64,000 nt of DNA, from positions 6,586,036 through 6,650,035 of the forward strand of contig JAQFVV010006231.1 of assembly GCA_028023455.1 (NCBI GenBank). The letters run 5' to 3'. The DNA comes from Epiperipatus broadwayi. Lineage: Eukaryota; Onychophora; Udeonychophora; Euonychophora; Peripatidae. A program made the position numbers and the translations under genes. The notes beneath the pieces were generated by a model. It was not told the DNA's origin, searched no databases, and saw only the letters and a list, made by a program, of their open reading frames with translations. Positions 1 to 11,762 of this stretch are shown in pieces. The first letter of the stretch is position 1. Every line of letters starts with the position of its first letter.

Positions 1-473
1 CACCTGACAAACTCCACCATTTAAACAAGGTGCATCTATACACTTATTTTCATGAAGACGATTTTCACAGTAATCACCAGTAAACAAAACAGAGCATATG
101 CATTTTACACCGTTCTTAGATTTAGTACAACGACCATTATTCTGACATGGATTAGGCTTACAAGTTCCAGAATATTTGTCGCAATTACGACCTATAAAAT
201 TTGTTTTACATGTGCAGACATATGATTTCTGATAACTAAATAATGTAACTGTACATTGGCCACCATTTTGACAAGGATTACTAACACATGGATCAATTGC
301 TTGACGAGTTCGCCGCCGCCTACCACAATATCTACCAATCCATCCATGTTCACATATGCAGATAAACCCATATTTGTTTTTAAAAATATATTTAAAACAT
401 AATCCATGGTTTGAACAATGTAACCTGTGACATAAATGCTTAATGTAACAAAGATGACCATACTTGGCAAGTT
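1..473 (-). CDS. Exon of an EGF-repeat protein (partial gene)
   Basis: Read on the minus strand, this exon is open for 157 codons and encodes extracellular EGF-like domains. Three complete six-cysteine domains are visible, with cores CHRLHCSNHGLC..CIC..GWIGRYC, NPCQNGGQC..CTC..FIGRNC and NPCQNNGRC..CIC..FTGDYC, followed by the start of a fourth (APCLNGGVC) cut by the window edge. The 5' boundary is a clear acceptor: a T-rich tract ending TTATTGTAG just before base 473. The exon starts with two bases that complete a split codon, so the upstream intron is phase 1, as is usual for EGF modules. Between domains 1 and 2 lies a basic run GRRRRTR that could be a furin-type site. The sequence at base 1 reads CAG-GTG, so a donor might lie exactly at the edge. 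Such arrays occur in secreted or membrane proteins (Notch, Slit, fibropellin types); I cannot tell which. An overlapping 92-residue frame is a shadow. Confidence 0.9.
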
Positions 474-1399
474 CTACAATAATGAAAAAAATAAACAATT
501 TTATTTATTAGATTTTATAATTTATTAATATCAAGTACAAATATTTATCATTTCAATATATTGCATTTTTATTATTATTAAATGTTTATTAAAACACTAA
601 TATATTATAATAAATTAATGCCTTATGATCTTGTTGGTTAAATAATTAATATATAATTTGTTTACTTTGTTTTTGAGTGAAGTCAGAGGTTATTGTGACC
701 TAATATGGAAAATTGAACTATAGAATCACTGATGATTAATTTGATGCATATATAATGTTCCTAAATATAGATGATATATCACATCTACATTTATAAAATA
801 TATGCCAAAGGAATTTCATGTTTTATAGATTTTCACTATATTTCTAGGCAACATTGCAATTCTCCATTTTTTTTAGACCTTTATGAAGTTGTTCTATCAG
901 TGATAAAATACAATGTTAATACACACTCTCATATCAGCAAGATATGGTAAAAATAAAGCAAATACAGCATCCATAAAGTAACTCCATAAGAAATCACTGT
1001 ATATTAATTACCTATCCAGAATTCAGGTTTTGATATATTTTATGAAGAATGTAATCATGTGCCATTTTGATGAAATGCATATTCAGCTTTGTTATGTATT
1101 AGCTATGCTATATCAAAATAATATATTACACTTCAGTAAATTATACAATGCTTTCTGATGTAATGTGATTTCTTTTTATGAACTCCTAAGTTTCTGTGCA
1201 TAATCAATTGCTCTAAAAACTGTTACCCAAGTTAAACATTCCCCTCATTGAAAATATTATACATTACACAAAAAAGTCATTTACTTCTATCACTCCTCCC
1301 CCCCCTCTATCAGTATCTCTTTCATTCTACAAATGCTGAATCATTCACTGACATATTTTTTTTCTATTTCATTTTAATGAATATATATGTCACTAAAAA
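474..1399. other. Intron-like AT-rich stretch, nothing recognised
   Basis: Immediately upstream of the EGF exon on the minus strand. It has no coding potential that I can see on either strand, and contains short A and T runs plus a C-run near 1298. It is probably intron of the EGF gene. Confidence 0.5.
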
Positions 1400-1553
1400 C
1401 CAGTCAACACTTAGACAATCCTAATTTAAATACAATCAACAATTTCAAACTGTTGTCAAAGCAACCTCCTTTTACCAATCAACATTTAGACAATCCCATT
1501 ATCAATAACAATCAACAATCTCAAACTGTTATCAAGGGAACTTCCTTTTAACA
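1400..1553. repeat. Direct tandem duplication, two units of about 75 bp
   Basis: Unit 1 starts CCAGTCAACACTTAGACAAT and unit 2 (from 1475) starts CCAATCAACATTTAGACAAT. Both continue through ATCAACAAT..CAAACTGTT.TCAA and end in CTCCTTTTA or TTCCTTTTA. Identity is high but not complete. No coding function is seen. Confidence 0.8.
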
Positions 1554-2918
1554 ATAAAGATGGAATATATGTAATAATAAACAATCATAACTTAAGTGTA
1601 GTTACTTCTATTTTTATTACTAATATATATATATTAATACCACTACTCTTTCCTCATACTCCATGTCATACCCTAAACAAAAAAAGACAGAAAATTTCTA
1701 CCTATTTCACTCTTTTTAATTTTCTGTTTGATATGTTCTATATGTTTATTGAATTCCTCCTATTCCTATCAGCATGTTACATTTCAAAAATAAATGTTTA
1801 CTACTCTCCCATTCATCTTTATCTAAAGTGAAATCACAATAATAAATTCTTATACATTTTTGCCTCCTTTCTTTGATGTCCAAAGCTATGGTCCTTGTAC
1901 CAAATAAGAATGTTTTTTTCTAGTGTTATCATAAGTTAATTTACATTTTTCCATAATTCTATTCTTTTTTCTCTAGCCTATCTCTCCCTTATAATTGTCC
2001 ACCCAAAATATTTTATCTATATATTTATGTCATACTTATATAAATACAATTCATGAATGTGTCTTTCATTTAGTTTGTACAAGACAATTGCAAAAATTTC
2101 CAAATTATTAAAATTCTGGGATTAAATGTATTATTAAAATGTCAAATATTGGTACAATAACATTCTCTTGCTAGTCATAATAGTTTGCTGTCTTGATTTC
2201 TGCACTTGTCTTTGACCAACATATTTACATCTATATGTAATATTCTTGAGTTTTATTAAAAAAAAATTTGGCAAATTTTTAATATAACTTTAAAGTGTTA
2301 AATTCTTTGTATAGATAATCTAAAATACAGTTTAAATATACCATTAAAGTTTATTTTGTAAATATGAAAGTATTCATGTCCTACACAACTTTAAATGATA
2401 ATCTTCTATGGATACAAGAAAACTTTTAAAGAGAAAAAAATAATACAACCTCATGGTTGAAAACTAATACTTGGACTTTCAGAAGTTGCAGACAGAATTT
2501 AAAATATATATATAACATAGTATCCCATAACATTAAATTTTCCAACAGTACTACCTGTGTCTAAAAAGTTTTGAATTAAACAACTGAAAAAAGGGTACAT
2601 CTCTTGGTCTATTGCTCCTACGATTTTAAGTAGACAGTGGAAAAGAGATTTACTTTTGATTTACTTTCTATGATATATATTTTTCAGAATTTTTCTATGA
2701 TATATATTTTTCAGAATTTTTAAGATCCAAATAAATATTTTATTTTAATAATTATTAAGAATTTTTTGGGTTAGTATTTGATATGATATAGTAATTATTG
2801 TACTAGGTAAAACAACCTTTATATTTGATATATGTGATTACAAATATTTCTTGATAAGAGACTAATTAATTAATGGAATAGACTTTATAAATTACCTTAT
2901 ATGGAAATGAATTCCTAG
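1554..2918. other. AT-rich spacer with a 27-bp tandem duplication
   Basis: No gene is recognised. At 2665-2718 a 27-bp unit containing TCTATGATATATATTTTTCA is present twice in tandem. The rest is low-complexity A+T sequence. Confidence 0.6.
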
Positions 2919-3470
2919 CACACCAATTAATAATATAGACCTAACACCTTACCATATGTGGAAATAAGTAATTAATTGTATAAGTAATTAAAAGCTAAGT
3001 TGAATTCCATTGCATGATCAAAAACTATAAATAGATTAAGCAACAAAGTGTGTGGTTCATTCTCCCAGTGTGGTTTCCAGAGAGAAGAGTGTGATGGTAG
3101 ATTCAGTGAGTGTGCAGTGCTCTACAGTGAAAATGTGTTCACAAGCAGCAGCTGAACATGTCCAAAGAATTTGGGAAACCAATGCTAGAGGAAACCACCT
3201 AGTTAGCAGCCAGATGTGAAGAGCTGATTTTCAAGTGGATTTCCAGTGAATTTACCAAGTGGACAGTTTCAGAGAGATGGAAGTGATTGCAGTTAAAAGA
3301 TGCTCATAGTGATGGTCTCAGTGCTCTACAATGAAGCCAGATGTGATCATGTGTAACTGAACTGGACTAGGTCCAAAGGGTTTGAGAAACTGAAGCCACT
3401 GGTAACCATCTTGAAGGTAGTCTGTCTTAAAGTGCATCAGGGGAAGAGAACCAAAGAGAAATATATTGTA
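2919..3470 (+). repeat. Dispersed repeat A, plus-strand copy, with TATA box
   Basis: This block is found again in reverse complement at 10655-11178. Shared landmarks in order are CACCAATTAAT, TAGACCTAA, GGAAATAAGTAATTAATTG, AAAAGCTAAG, ACTATAAATAGA, GGTTCATTCTCCCAGT, GATGGTAGATTCAGTGAGTG, AAGAGCTGATTTTC and GGGGAAGAGAACCAAAG. The TATA box (TATAAAT at 3026) lies about 30 bp before GTTCATTCTCCC, so the block resembles a promoter-bearing LTR or the 5' end of a retroelement. No TG..CA boundaries or target duplication were identified, so the class is open. Confidence 0.7.
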
Positions 3471-6400
3471 ATGGATTGAAAAATATACTATCAACAGTCC
3501 TTTAATAATAAGCTATATATTTAGATCATATACTCATCCATTACTCTAAAGATCTGACAGATACTGACAGCCAAAAGCATTTCACAATTTTGAGATAGAT
3601 AAAAGAACCTACTCACTGCTCTTAAAGTGTACAATGTTCCATGAACACTCAGATGATCATCACATTTCAGTCACTCTAAGCTACTACAACCCATTATAGT
3701 TTTCTGCAAACACTATTGCACTGCCCTGCTTACATCCAAGTCTTAGGGGCTATTATTTATAAAATATTGCCTTGCTCATCTTTGGGAGTCTTAAAGGCAA
3801 ATATTATACATATATATAAAAAAAACTATACCTTACTCTCTCTGGAGTCTTAGAGGTAAAATCATGGCAGGACTACTGTTAACTGCTTCATGATAAATAG
3901 TAACTAACATTACAATTTGGGTTGGAGCAGTGAATGAGATCAATCAGTCACAAGTGACATGAATACATCACATCCTCAAGGCAATGACAAAAATTCCCCC
4001 ATCCAACATCAATACTTGCAACAAAACTAACCAAACTTCAACAATCAAATATCCAATCCAACCTTTAAAATTATGGATTTTCTACAACACAAATTTTCCA
4101 AATATGGATAAAATTACTACTCTATAATTTAACACCATCAAATGTAACGGACTGCATATCATATATGATCTCAAATGAAAATAAACATATGTAAAGGACC
4201 GACTTATATTTGATGCCTGGAAATCATTGATTCAATGCCAAACAATTGTCCTCACCAAAAATGTAACGGACCGACGAATAGACAAACATATAGCCAACCG
4301 CATTGTGACATCAAAATGCAATGGGATATAAATAAATGCTGAAAAATTATAATGGAAAATTCCCGATCCATCATCAACACTTGCAGTAGAACCAACCATT
4401 AACCTAAATCCATCCCATTACATTTACCGAAACAATAATCCAGCTGTCCACAGAAAAAATGGAAAGATCCAATAACATTACAACCAAGAGGAATCTTTGC
4501 TATCATTCAATCCCCATTCATTTGGCAATATGCACCGGATCCACCTAATTTTCATGTCAATCCATTAGATTCCATAGAATTCAAACTCAGTCATAATTTA
4601 AGTACTTACTCTGTTTGGGTATAAATTATAAGAATATATCTAGCCAATGTGGGCAATAACTTGATGTTGTAGCTTATATAGTACACTTATTGGATACATA
4701 TTATATATATATTTAATATCAAGAGATACGTGAATTCAATGATGTATTCTCAACAAATTATAGATAATCCTTGATATAAAATCAATTAAAATCAACTAAT
4801 TTATTTTATGTTAACATAGCATATGTAAATATATAAATACGATTGTTACACTTCCACTTAATCTCATTAAAATAATAACACAAAAAAAATACATAAAATA
4901 ATAATATCATTAACTATAGGTCATTCTTGGTATACATGCCATCATATTAAAAAAAAGAATAATTTATGATCTTTCATACCAATCTAAACAAGTGACATTG
5001 TTTATTTAAAAAAAAAAAAAAGGTATCACCATATCAATATACCATTTTTTATTTTATAAATATAATTGAATCAATGGGTTCGTATGTGAATATTATAAAT
5101 CATGAGAACTGGAATTGCCATCAATTGATTTTATATGTAATTGTTAGTATGTGTCTTGTTAATAAAGGATAATATAGGTTTTATTAGTAATTAATTTTGT
5201 TACTAATGTTATGTTGTTAGTGAGTCAAAAATAAGTCTTACCTTTATTTATATTCATCTCATCATAGTCTAGTCCTTCTCTTTTTTCTAACAGAACCATT
5301 TATATATTTTTTTTTATTTCAAAAAATACATTTTATATCATGAAATGAATACATCTAAATTCTTTAGTACTTCCAGCTCAAAAATCTAATGTGGAAGTAA
5401 AAAATAAATAAATAAATAAATACATAAATGAAGAAGAGAAAACCTTAAAAAAAATTATAGCATCAGTATGTTAACCATAACGAACAAACAGTTACATATC
5501 ACCATAAAATTCTGAACGATTTAGTAAACCTCTTGATCAAACATGAGCATCTTCTTTAAATGGAAATTCATGGTAGATTGAGAATTTTCAGCATCTTTTA
5601 TTCACTTCATTATCCAAAGTAGTGTCTTCCACGATCTATCCAATTACCACAAGTTGACCAAGTAGTTTGGATAATCTTTGATTTAGCCACTTTCACCACT
5701 GATTTATAGAATTTCACATAATATTTGGTTGCCATCTTATATATATATGTGATGGTGAGAATTCACACCTATGGATTGTGTTCATCATCTTCTTCAAAAC
5801 CCATCTGAGTTGCCTTGACCTTCACAACGATTTTTTTAGCACACCTGCATCATTTTTATGTTATATATATCCATAAAATTATTTTCTTATATCAGCATTA
5901 GAAATGTTATAGCTATATACCAAAATGAAACACGATTAAAGTCAGTTTTTTTCTTTTGATGATAAACGTTATTAAATTTACAACTTCCAACAGTTCTAGA
6001 CTTATTAAATGCTTAATTATGCAACTGAATATTTTATCATATTTTTTTATAGCAAATAGTTCAATAGAATTATCAATAACAAAAAGAAAAAAAATATCTT
6101 GGTTCCTTTTATGCTTTAATCAACCGGTTATAATTTGTTTATTTTTAAATTTTCATAGTTTATAAAGTTCAATTAACAATGGATATATAGTGATATTCTT
6201 TCGTTTCAGTTTTTTTTTTTTTACACATATATATCAAATTAAAAACTTACAGTTTTGCCTCTTTACTGTCCAATAATTCTTTCTTTCCAAATGCTGAAAA
6301 ACGTTTTGCCAAAATACAATTTTAAATTAACTGTCTTGCCATCCTTAGCGAATAAATAAATGAAAATCTCACATATAATCTTCTCGATACATATTTTTAA

Positions 6401-6849
6401 ACTTTTCAGCCATTAAAGAACAACAACAACAAAAAATAAAAATAGCTGTTTGTTATTGTTGTTATGGTTACATTGTAATCATCAGGTTTCCTCTCCCCCT
6501 TTCTATTTTACAACACTAGGTTATAAAATCAATTTTATTTTTTTATAAAACTTTCTCAATTGTTCTGTCAAATTTGTTATTTTAAAATATTAATAAAATT
6601 AAATTTAATAATAAATTTACGATTTTGTTTTAAGCATTTCCAGTTCATTAATAATATAATTTTGATTCGTACTGTTATATATCATCAATTCGTGAATTCA
6701 TTAGATGTATTACTTTTATAAATCAACACATCCTTGTATATATTTATGTTTAATGCTTATTTTGATAAGGATAGGTATGAGAATTATAGCAATCCTTACA
6801 ATATATATATAAAACAAAACTGTCTAACACTATACTAGCAAAAATAAAA
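3471..6849. other. AT-rich spacer, no gene recognised
   Basis: No supported gene. Short features include a pair of related GTAACGGACTG/GTAACGGACCG segments near 4144 and 4262, an (AAAT)n run near 5400, and many short (TA)n runs. An open frame at 5956-6165 is AT-rich and resembles nothing I know. Confidence 0.5.
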
Positions 6850-7701
6850 ATGCAAAATCATAAAACAATACAATATTAGATTAAATCCAAAATTTTACCA
6901 AAATCCTTACACAACCATGGTTTCATCTACTACCAATAGACCTTCTCAAGTGAAAATCAAACTAAAGAAAACATATATATGTATATATAAACAAACAAAC
7001 CTTCCCATAATTCATTTCAAACTCCACCTTCCCTTAATATCAAAAGAAGTCTTCATAAGATTGATAGCCTCAGAATCAAGGAGTTTTATCATCAATGTCT
7101 TCTTTATTCTTCTTTTTAACTCATTCTTTTCATAAAAAATAATTGAAGCATTGTTAAACAATATTCTATTACCTGTATTCAATTCATGAATATATAAAGT
7201 TGAGTTAAGATACCTATGTTTAACTCTACTTATATAAATCTTAACCCTTTCATTAAGGCTAAATTTACTCTGGCCTACATAAAATTTACCACAACTACAT
7301 GGAATTTTATAAACAATACCAGGAATAGACCTACTATCAATAGACTGCTTTGAACCATTAAGTAATGAATTCAAATCAGAACCTTTCCTCCATGCAACCT
7401 TCATTTCACCTAAAAATGACTATTTCTATAAACCAAATTATATATTGATGCTTTAAATGGTAAAGACATATAATCATCATTCTTACCAACAAAATTCTTA
7501 TCATCCAAATCATGACTATAAACATTATTATTAAATACCACTTTTTTAATAAAATCATGACTATAACCCAATTCTACATATTCAGCAGCAAATTGACTTC
7601 TTTGAATATCAGCATCATTATTAAAATTATTAAGCCTTCTATTCCGACAACAAAAATTCAACAAAGACCTTTTCTTATGTATAAAAGGCTGATAACTATC
7701 A
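6850..7701 (-). mobile_element. Penelope-like element, truncated copy 1 (left arm)
   Basis: The left arm of a head-to-head palindrome. It retains the region between the reverse transcriptase and the GIY-YIG endonuclease, the endonuclease itself and the 3' UTR; the reverse transcriptase catalytic part is missing. The 3' end is near 6850, where similarity with copy 2 stops after the segment reading GTTTTATGATTTTGCAT on the minus strand. The inner end coincides with that of copy 2, so both were cut at the same 5' point. The arms are nearly identical, which suggests recent formation. Confidence 0.88.
7012..7404 (-). CDS. GIY-YIG endonuclease domain of Penelope-like element, copy 1
   Basis: A 130-residue open frame. 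It carries the GIY-YIG core in PLE form: PGIVYKIPCSCGKFYVGQSK at about residues 28-47 holds the GIY-equivalent (GIVYKI), the paired cysteines CSC typical of PLE endonucleases, and YVG in place of YIG. A conserved Arg follows in LNERV and a His in RVKHRYL. In this family the domain nicks target DNA to prime reverse transcription. The frame ends SLK then a stop, the probable natural C-terminus; copy 2 differs there because of a G-run. The apparent ATG start is simply the first Met after a frame break. Confidence 0.85.
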   Translation of the reverse strand: MKVAWRKGSDLNSLLNGSKQSIDSRSIPGIVYKIPCSCGKFYVGQSKFSLNERVKIYISRVKHRYLNSTLYIHELNTGNRILFNNASIIFYEKNELKRRIKKTLMIKLLDSEAINLMKTSFDIKGRWSLK

Positions 7702-7721
7702 GGCCTAATCATATTTCTCAA
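7410..7721 (-). pseudogene. RT-to-endonuclease linker fragment of Penelope-like element, copy 1
   Basis: This open frame lies just upstream of the endonuclease frame on the same strand. It reads through FAAEYVELGYSHDFIKKVVF, which resembles the helical segment after the RT thumb in Penelope-like elements, and SLPFKASIYNLVYRNSHF. It stops at a TAG and the endonuclease continues in a different frame a few bases later. The same stop and shift occur in copy 2. The first residues (about 1-14) come from the central spacer and inner arm end, not from a real start. Confidence 0.7.
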
Positions 7722-7736
7722 ATAATATTTCTCAAA
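7702..7736. other. 35-bp centre of the Penelope palindrome
   Basis: This unpaired spacer separates the two arms. It contains ATATTTCTCAAA twice (one copy as ATATTTCTCAAATA), so it holds a small internal duplication. Confidence 0.7.
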
Positions 7737-7767
7737 TGATAGTTATCAATTTTTTATACATAAGAAA

Positions 7768-8028
7768 ATGTCTTTGTTAAATTTTTGTTGTTGGAATAGA
7801 AGGCTTAATAATTTTAATAATGATGCTGATATTCAAAGAAGTCAATTTGCTGCTGAATATGTAGAATTGGGTTATAGTCATGATTTTATTAAAAAAGTGG
7901 TATTTAATAATAATATTTATAGTCGTGATTTGGAAGATAAGAATTTTGTTGGTAAGGATGATGATTATATATCTTTACCATTTAAAGCATCAATATATAA
8001 TTTGGTTTATAGGAATAGTCATTTTTAG
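7768..8028 (+). pseudogene. RT-to-endonuclease linker fragment of Penelope-like element, copy 2
   Basis: The counterpart of the copy-1 linker, with the same FAAEYVELGYSHDFIKKVVF segment. It ends at the same TAG, six bases before the endonuclease Met, which is in another frame. Because reverse transcriptase motifs are absent, this copy cannot move on its own. Confidence 0.7.
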
Positions 8029-8033
8029 GTGAA

Positions 8034-8480
8034 ATGAAGGTTGCATGGAGGAAAGGTTCTGATTTGAATTCATTACTTAATGGTTCAAAGCAGTCTATTT
8101 ATAGTAGGTCTATTCCTGGTATTGTTTATAAAATTCCATGTAGTTGTGGTAAATTTTATGTAGGCCAGAGTAAATTTAGCCTTAATGAAAGGGTTAAGGT
8201 TCAAATAAGTAGAGTTAAACATAGGTATCTTAACTCAGCTTTATATATTCATGAATTGAATACAGGTCATAGAATATTGTTTAACAATGCTTTGGTTATT
8301 TTTTATGAAAAGAATGAGTTAAAAAGAAGAATAAAGGAGACATTGATGATAAAACTCCTTGATTCTGAGGCTATCAATCTTATGAAGACTTCTTTTGATA
8401 TTAAGAGAAGGGGGGGGTTTGAAATGAATTATGGGAAGTTTTGTTTGTTTGTATATATATATATGTTTTTTTTAGTTTGA
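8034..8480 (+). CDS. GIY-YIG endonuclease domain of Penelope-like element, copy 2
   Basis: A 148-residue open frame, the same domain as copy 1: GIVYKIPCSCGKFYVGQSK, then LNERVKV, RVKHRYL and a C-terminal helical part with ERRIKETLMIKLLDSE-like sequence (here KRRIKETLMIKLLDSEA). About the last 18 residues (FEMNYGKFCLFVYIYMFF) come from the 3' UTR read in the wrong frame after the G-run expansion. The ATG is preceded by a stop in the linker frame. Confidence 0.82.
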   Translation: MKVAWRKGSDLNSLLNGSKQSIYSRSIPGIVYKIPCSCGKFYVGQSKFSLNERVKVQISRVKHRYLNSALYIHELNTGHRILFNNALVIFYEKNELKRRIKETLMIKLLDSEAINLMKTSFDIKRRGGFEMNYGKFCLFVYIYMFFLV

Positions 8481-8596
8481 TTTTCACTTGAGGTCTATTT
8501 GTAGTAGAAGAAATCATGGTTGTGTAAGGATTTTGGTAAAATTTTGGATTTAATCTAGTATTTGTATTGTTTTATGGTTTTGCATATATATATATA

Positions 8597-8655
8597 TATC
8601 ATGTTATGTGTGTAACAACACCTTGTTGGGGGAAGCTAACCAAAGGGAACTATAT
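8597..8655 (+). repeat. Short repeat abutting the Penelope 3' end
   Basis: The segment CATGTTATGTGTGTAACAAC through GGGGGAAGCTAACCAAAGGG also occurs in reverse complement at about 10585-10650, beside repeat A. It is probably an edge of the same retroelement family as repeat A. Confidence 0.6.
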
Positions 8656-10654
8656 TATAATGGGTGGGGTGAATTGCTAGTTGGAGTCTTACTGTATCTG
8701 CCATACAAGGGCACCACCAGGCTATTGGAACCTGGAAAATTTATATAGTAGCCAGATACGTATTGTCAAGATCCAATTTTTACATATATATTTTATTACA
8801 ATCGTCAGCCCATGTCACCAGCTCAAGGAGATGCAGAGATTTATAGTAAAACTTGCTTAAAAAAAGACACTTTAATAAAAAAGATTTCAATAAAATAAAT
8901 AAATAAGCTACTGTCAGAAATAACACACACAAAAAGATTTATTGACACATATATAAATATTTAAAAATTGAGAGATAAAGATGATTTTAAATTTGTTATT
9001 ATTTTTATATTTAAATTTTAGAAATTCACACAGATGGATTTTAATAAGTTTGTTTTATAAAGGTGAGTATAGATATGCTACACAGATTTATTTGAAAAAG
9101 AAAATATTCTATAGCTCTTATTTAACCCTAGGCCAAAAGTTCACAGTCAAACTAATGCCAATCTATCTAATATATCAATGTATTCAATGCAGCATGAATA
9201 CGATGGCACAGTATCATATTGTCAGGCATACCCATATGAACAGCATGGTTATATAGAAGAAATTGTCTCATCCAGTACAGGGCAAGGAGAACAATAAAAT
9301 AAATAAATAGAAAACTCCATAGGCAGGGATTGTGGTTCTTTTTGCCGACTTACCATCCCATTCCATAGGCTAAAGGGATGATCCAAGAAGCAGGGAATAA
9401 AGTCAGCTTCTGATGGTCAATAAGAATGAGATTACTTTCCCAAGTGTGGTGTAAAGGTTACCAGATCTTCATACCACATTTACTAATTACACCAATATAT
9501 CCAATCCATTAACCCAATTTAGCTACGAAACAACTAACCCAAGATTAACCCTCCCTTAAACTAACATAAAACTTATTGAATCTATAGAGTCATCCACACC
9601 GAACTTAAATTTAAATACATCCAAATAATTTAATTAATACAAAATTATTAAAAAAGGAAAAGTGGAAATGATTATTAACTTAACCAATTTATACATAAAA
9701 TTAATTTAGAAATTTTCTTTAAGTCAGATAAGTTCATTTAAAATTAAGTTTAACTTATTTTGCTTATAGAAGATATATTGAAACATAATAATAAGGGTTC
9801 ATACTTTCCATAATAGATTGCCTGGAGTCGGTTTGTCCATTTTTGTGATCACTCTTGTAGACTGTTTGTCCTTTGAAATGGATCTGCTAGTTGCCATTCA
9901 GTTGGTCAAGAACCATCATTAGGAGGCATCAGTTGGTTGTCCAGAAATTAAATCTACTACAGACTCCTACATCGTGGAGCCTGCAATACAGCTACAGTTT
10001 ACAAATAGATTAATAATCCACTTGTAGATTAATAGTCAGCCTGAAACAACAATTATTTTGCCTTTTATATTTTTATTAGCCTATTAACAATATTTTTCCA
10101 GATCTATCAAGCAGGACATCACTATATTCATAGAGTCTCTTTTTTGGTCCACACTGTGGCTTGATGCTTCCATTGGTCAATCTTTAATTTCTTTCTCTTA
10201 TCTGACTTTTAAATTATATAAAGCCCCAAGGGCTACTTTGCTTTTTGTTTAATTAAAAGAACAATCATTTCCATTTTAAGATTACATAGGAATTAATTAA
10301 TACCTGTTTCCATTTTTATTTATGTTACTTTCAAAAATATTAATCTTTAAATCTTTACTTTTTTTATATATAAAAAAGTACATTTAAATACTTTTTTTTT
10401 ATTTTAAAAAGAAAAAATACTTTTAAAGTTTTCCTTCTGTGCGATATATATATATATGTTAAACAATTCTTTTTAATTTTAGCTTTTAGTTTTTAATAAA
10501 TTTCTTGTTATTTATGAACTTGTTTTTATTTTAATTTTAAATTAATGTAATGTCATATGTATACTGTTACAATATATATATAGTGTTGCATGTTTCTTTT
10601 GGTTAGCTTCTCCCAAAGAGGTATTGCTACACACATAACATGATTTATATATAT
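8656..10654. other. Spacer, no gene recognised
   Basis: Contains a moderately GC-rich patch at 9300-9480 and AT-rich sequence elsewhere. At 9316-9369 an 8-bp direct repeat (TCCATAGG) flanks a 38-bp segment beginning CAGGGAT and ending ATCCCAT, possibly a heavily deleted hAT remnant. Open frames here resemble nothing I know. Confidence 0.5.
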
Positions 10655-11178
10655 ATAGTTCTTTTTGGTTCACTTCTCCTGACTCACTTTAAGACTGCCT
10701 GCCTTCTAGACAGTTACCACTGGCTTCAGTTTCCCAAATCCTTTAGTCCTGATCCAGTTCAGCCACATATGAATACATCTAGCTTTGTCATAGAGCACTG
10801 TGACCATCACTATAAGCTTCTTTTAACTACAATCACTTCCATCTTTCTTCAACCATTATCTTGGTAAACTCACTGCAAATCCTCTGGAAAATTAGCTCTT
10901 CACATTTCTTCCAGCCTCGGTTTCCCAAACTCTTTGGGCCTGATCAGCTGCTGCTTATAAACATATTTTCATGTGCTGCACACTCACTGAATCTACCATC
11001 ACACACTTCTCTCTGGAAATTGTACTGGGAGAATGAACCATGCACTTTGTTACTTATTCTATTTATAGTTTTTTTTTATCAAATGATGAAATTCATCTTA
11101 GCTTTTAATCACTCACACAATTAATTACTTATTTCCATATGAGGTAATGTTTTAGGTCTATACAATTAATTGGTGTAA
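10655..11178 (-). repeat. Dispersed repeat A, minus-strand copy
   Basis: The reverse complement of 2919-3470, with the same landmark order including ACTATAAATAGA and GATGGTAGATTCAGTGAGTG. Open frames at 10640-10867 and 10861-11124 fall inside it and are antisense shadows of the repeat. Confidence 0.7.
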
Positions 11179-11762
11179 ATTTAATCATTAATTAAATCTA
11201 ATTCTTATCCGTAAGTGATCTAAAATATATTTCTACTTTTTCTGGAGTGCACAAAGTTATACTAATGTCACTGTAAATATTTTTTACAAAACATCACATT
11301 AGGTATTTGCTTTTCATATTTGATTGAAACACAAGATATCAAGAATAAAGTTATAAAGATACTGTAAAATGTTTTATTTATAGTTTAAATAAATATTACA
11401 TATAAAGAACTCTGAAATATCTAGTATAATTATCATTTTGTTAAATATAATGCAAACCTGAGATACAGCTAAAATATTGAAACTCGAACTAGTATTTAAA
11501 GTTTTAAGATACCTAAACTTATAATATAAATCCTGAGAAAAGTTTCAAACTTCACAGTTGCAACCTAATAAAAATATTCTATTAAAATAATTATCATTAT
11601 TGTTGTTATTAATTGTATTTATTATTTGAGATTTACACTATAAAAGTCTGAGAGATTTATGAATCTTAAAGTGCATTGGATAGAGATATATCACAGTCGT
11701 TTTTGTGCTGTACTGTCTCTCTACCCTGGTCTGCAATTGTTGGGTTACAATATATATACATA
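11179..11762. other. AT-rich spacer, nothing recognised
   Basis: A+T-rich sequence without coding signal or repeat that I can support. Confidence 0.5.

Larger units (their letters stand above)
7737..8585 (+). mobile_element. Penelope-like element, truncated copy 2 (right arm)
   Basis: The mirror image of copy 1. The arm starts TGATAGTTATCA and runs through linker, endonuclease and 3' UTR to GTTTTATGGTTTTGCAT at 8585. Single-base differences from copy 1 are scattered. A G-run (AAGGGGGGGGTT, about 8409) replaces GAAGGTGGAGTTT of copy 1 and shifts the last codons. Diverging arms (coding outward) with identical 5' truncation are typical of the inverted arrangements reported for Penelope elements. 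Confidence 0.88.
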
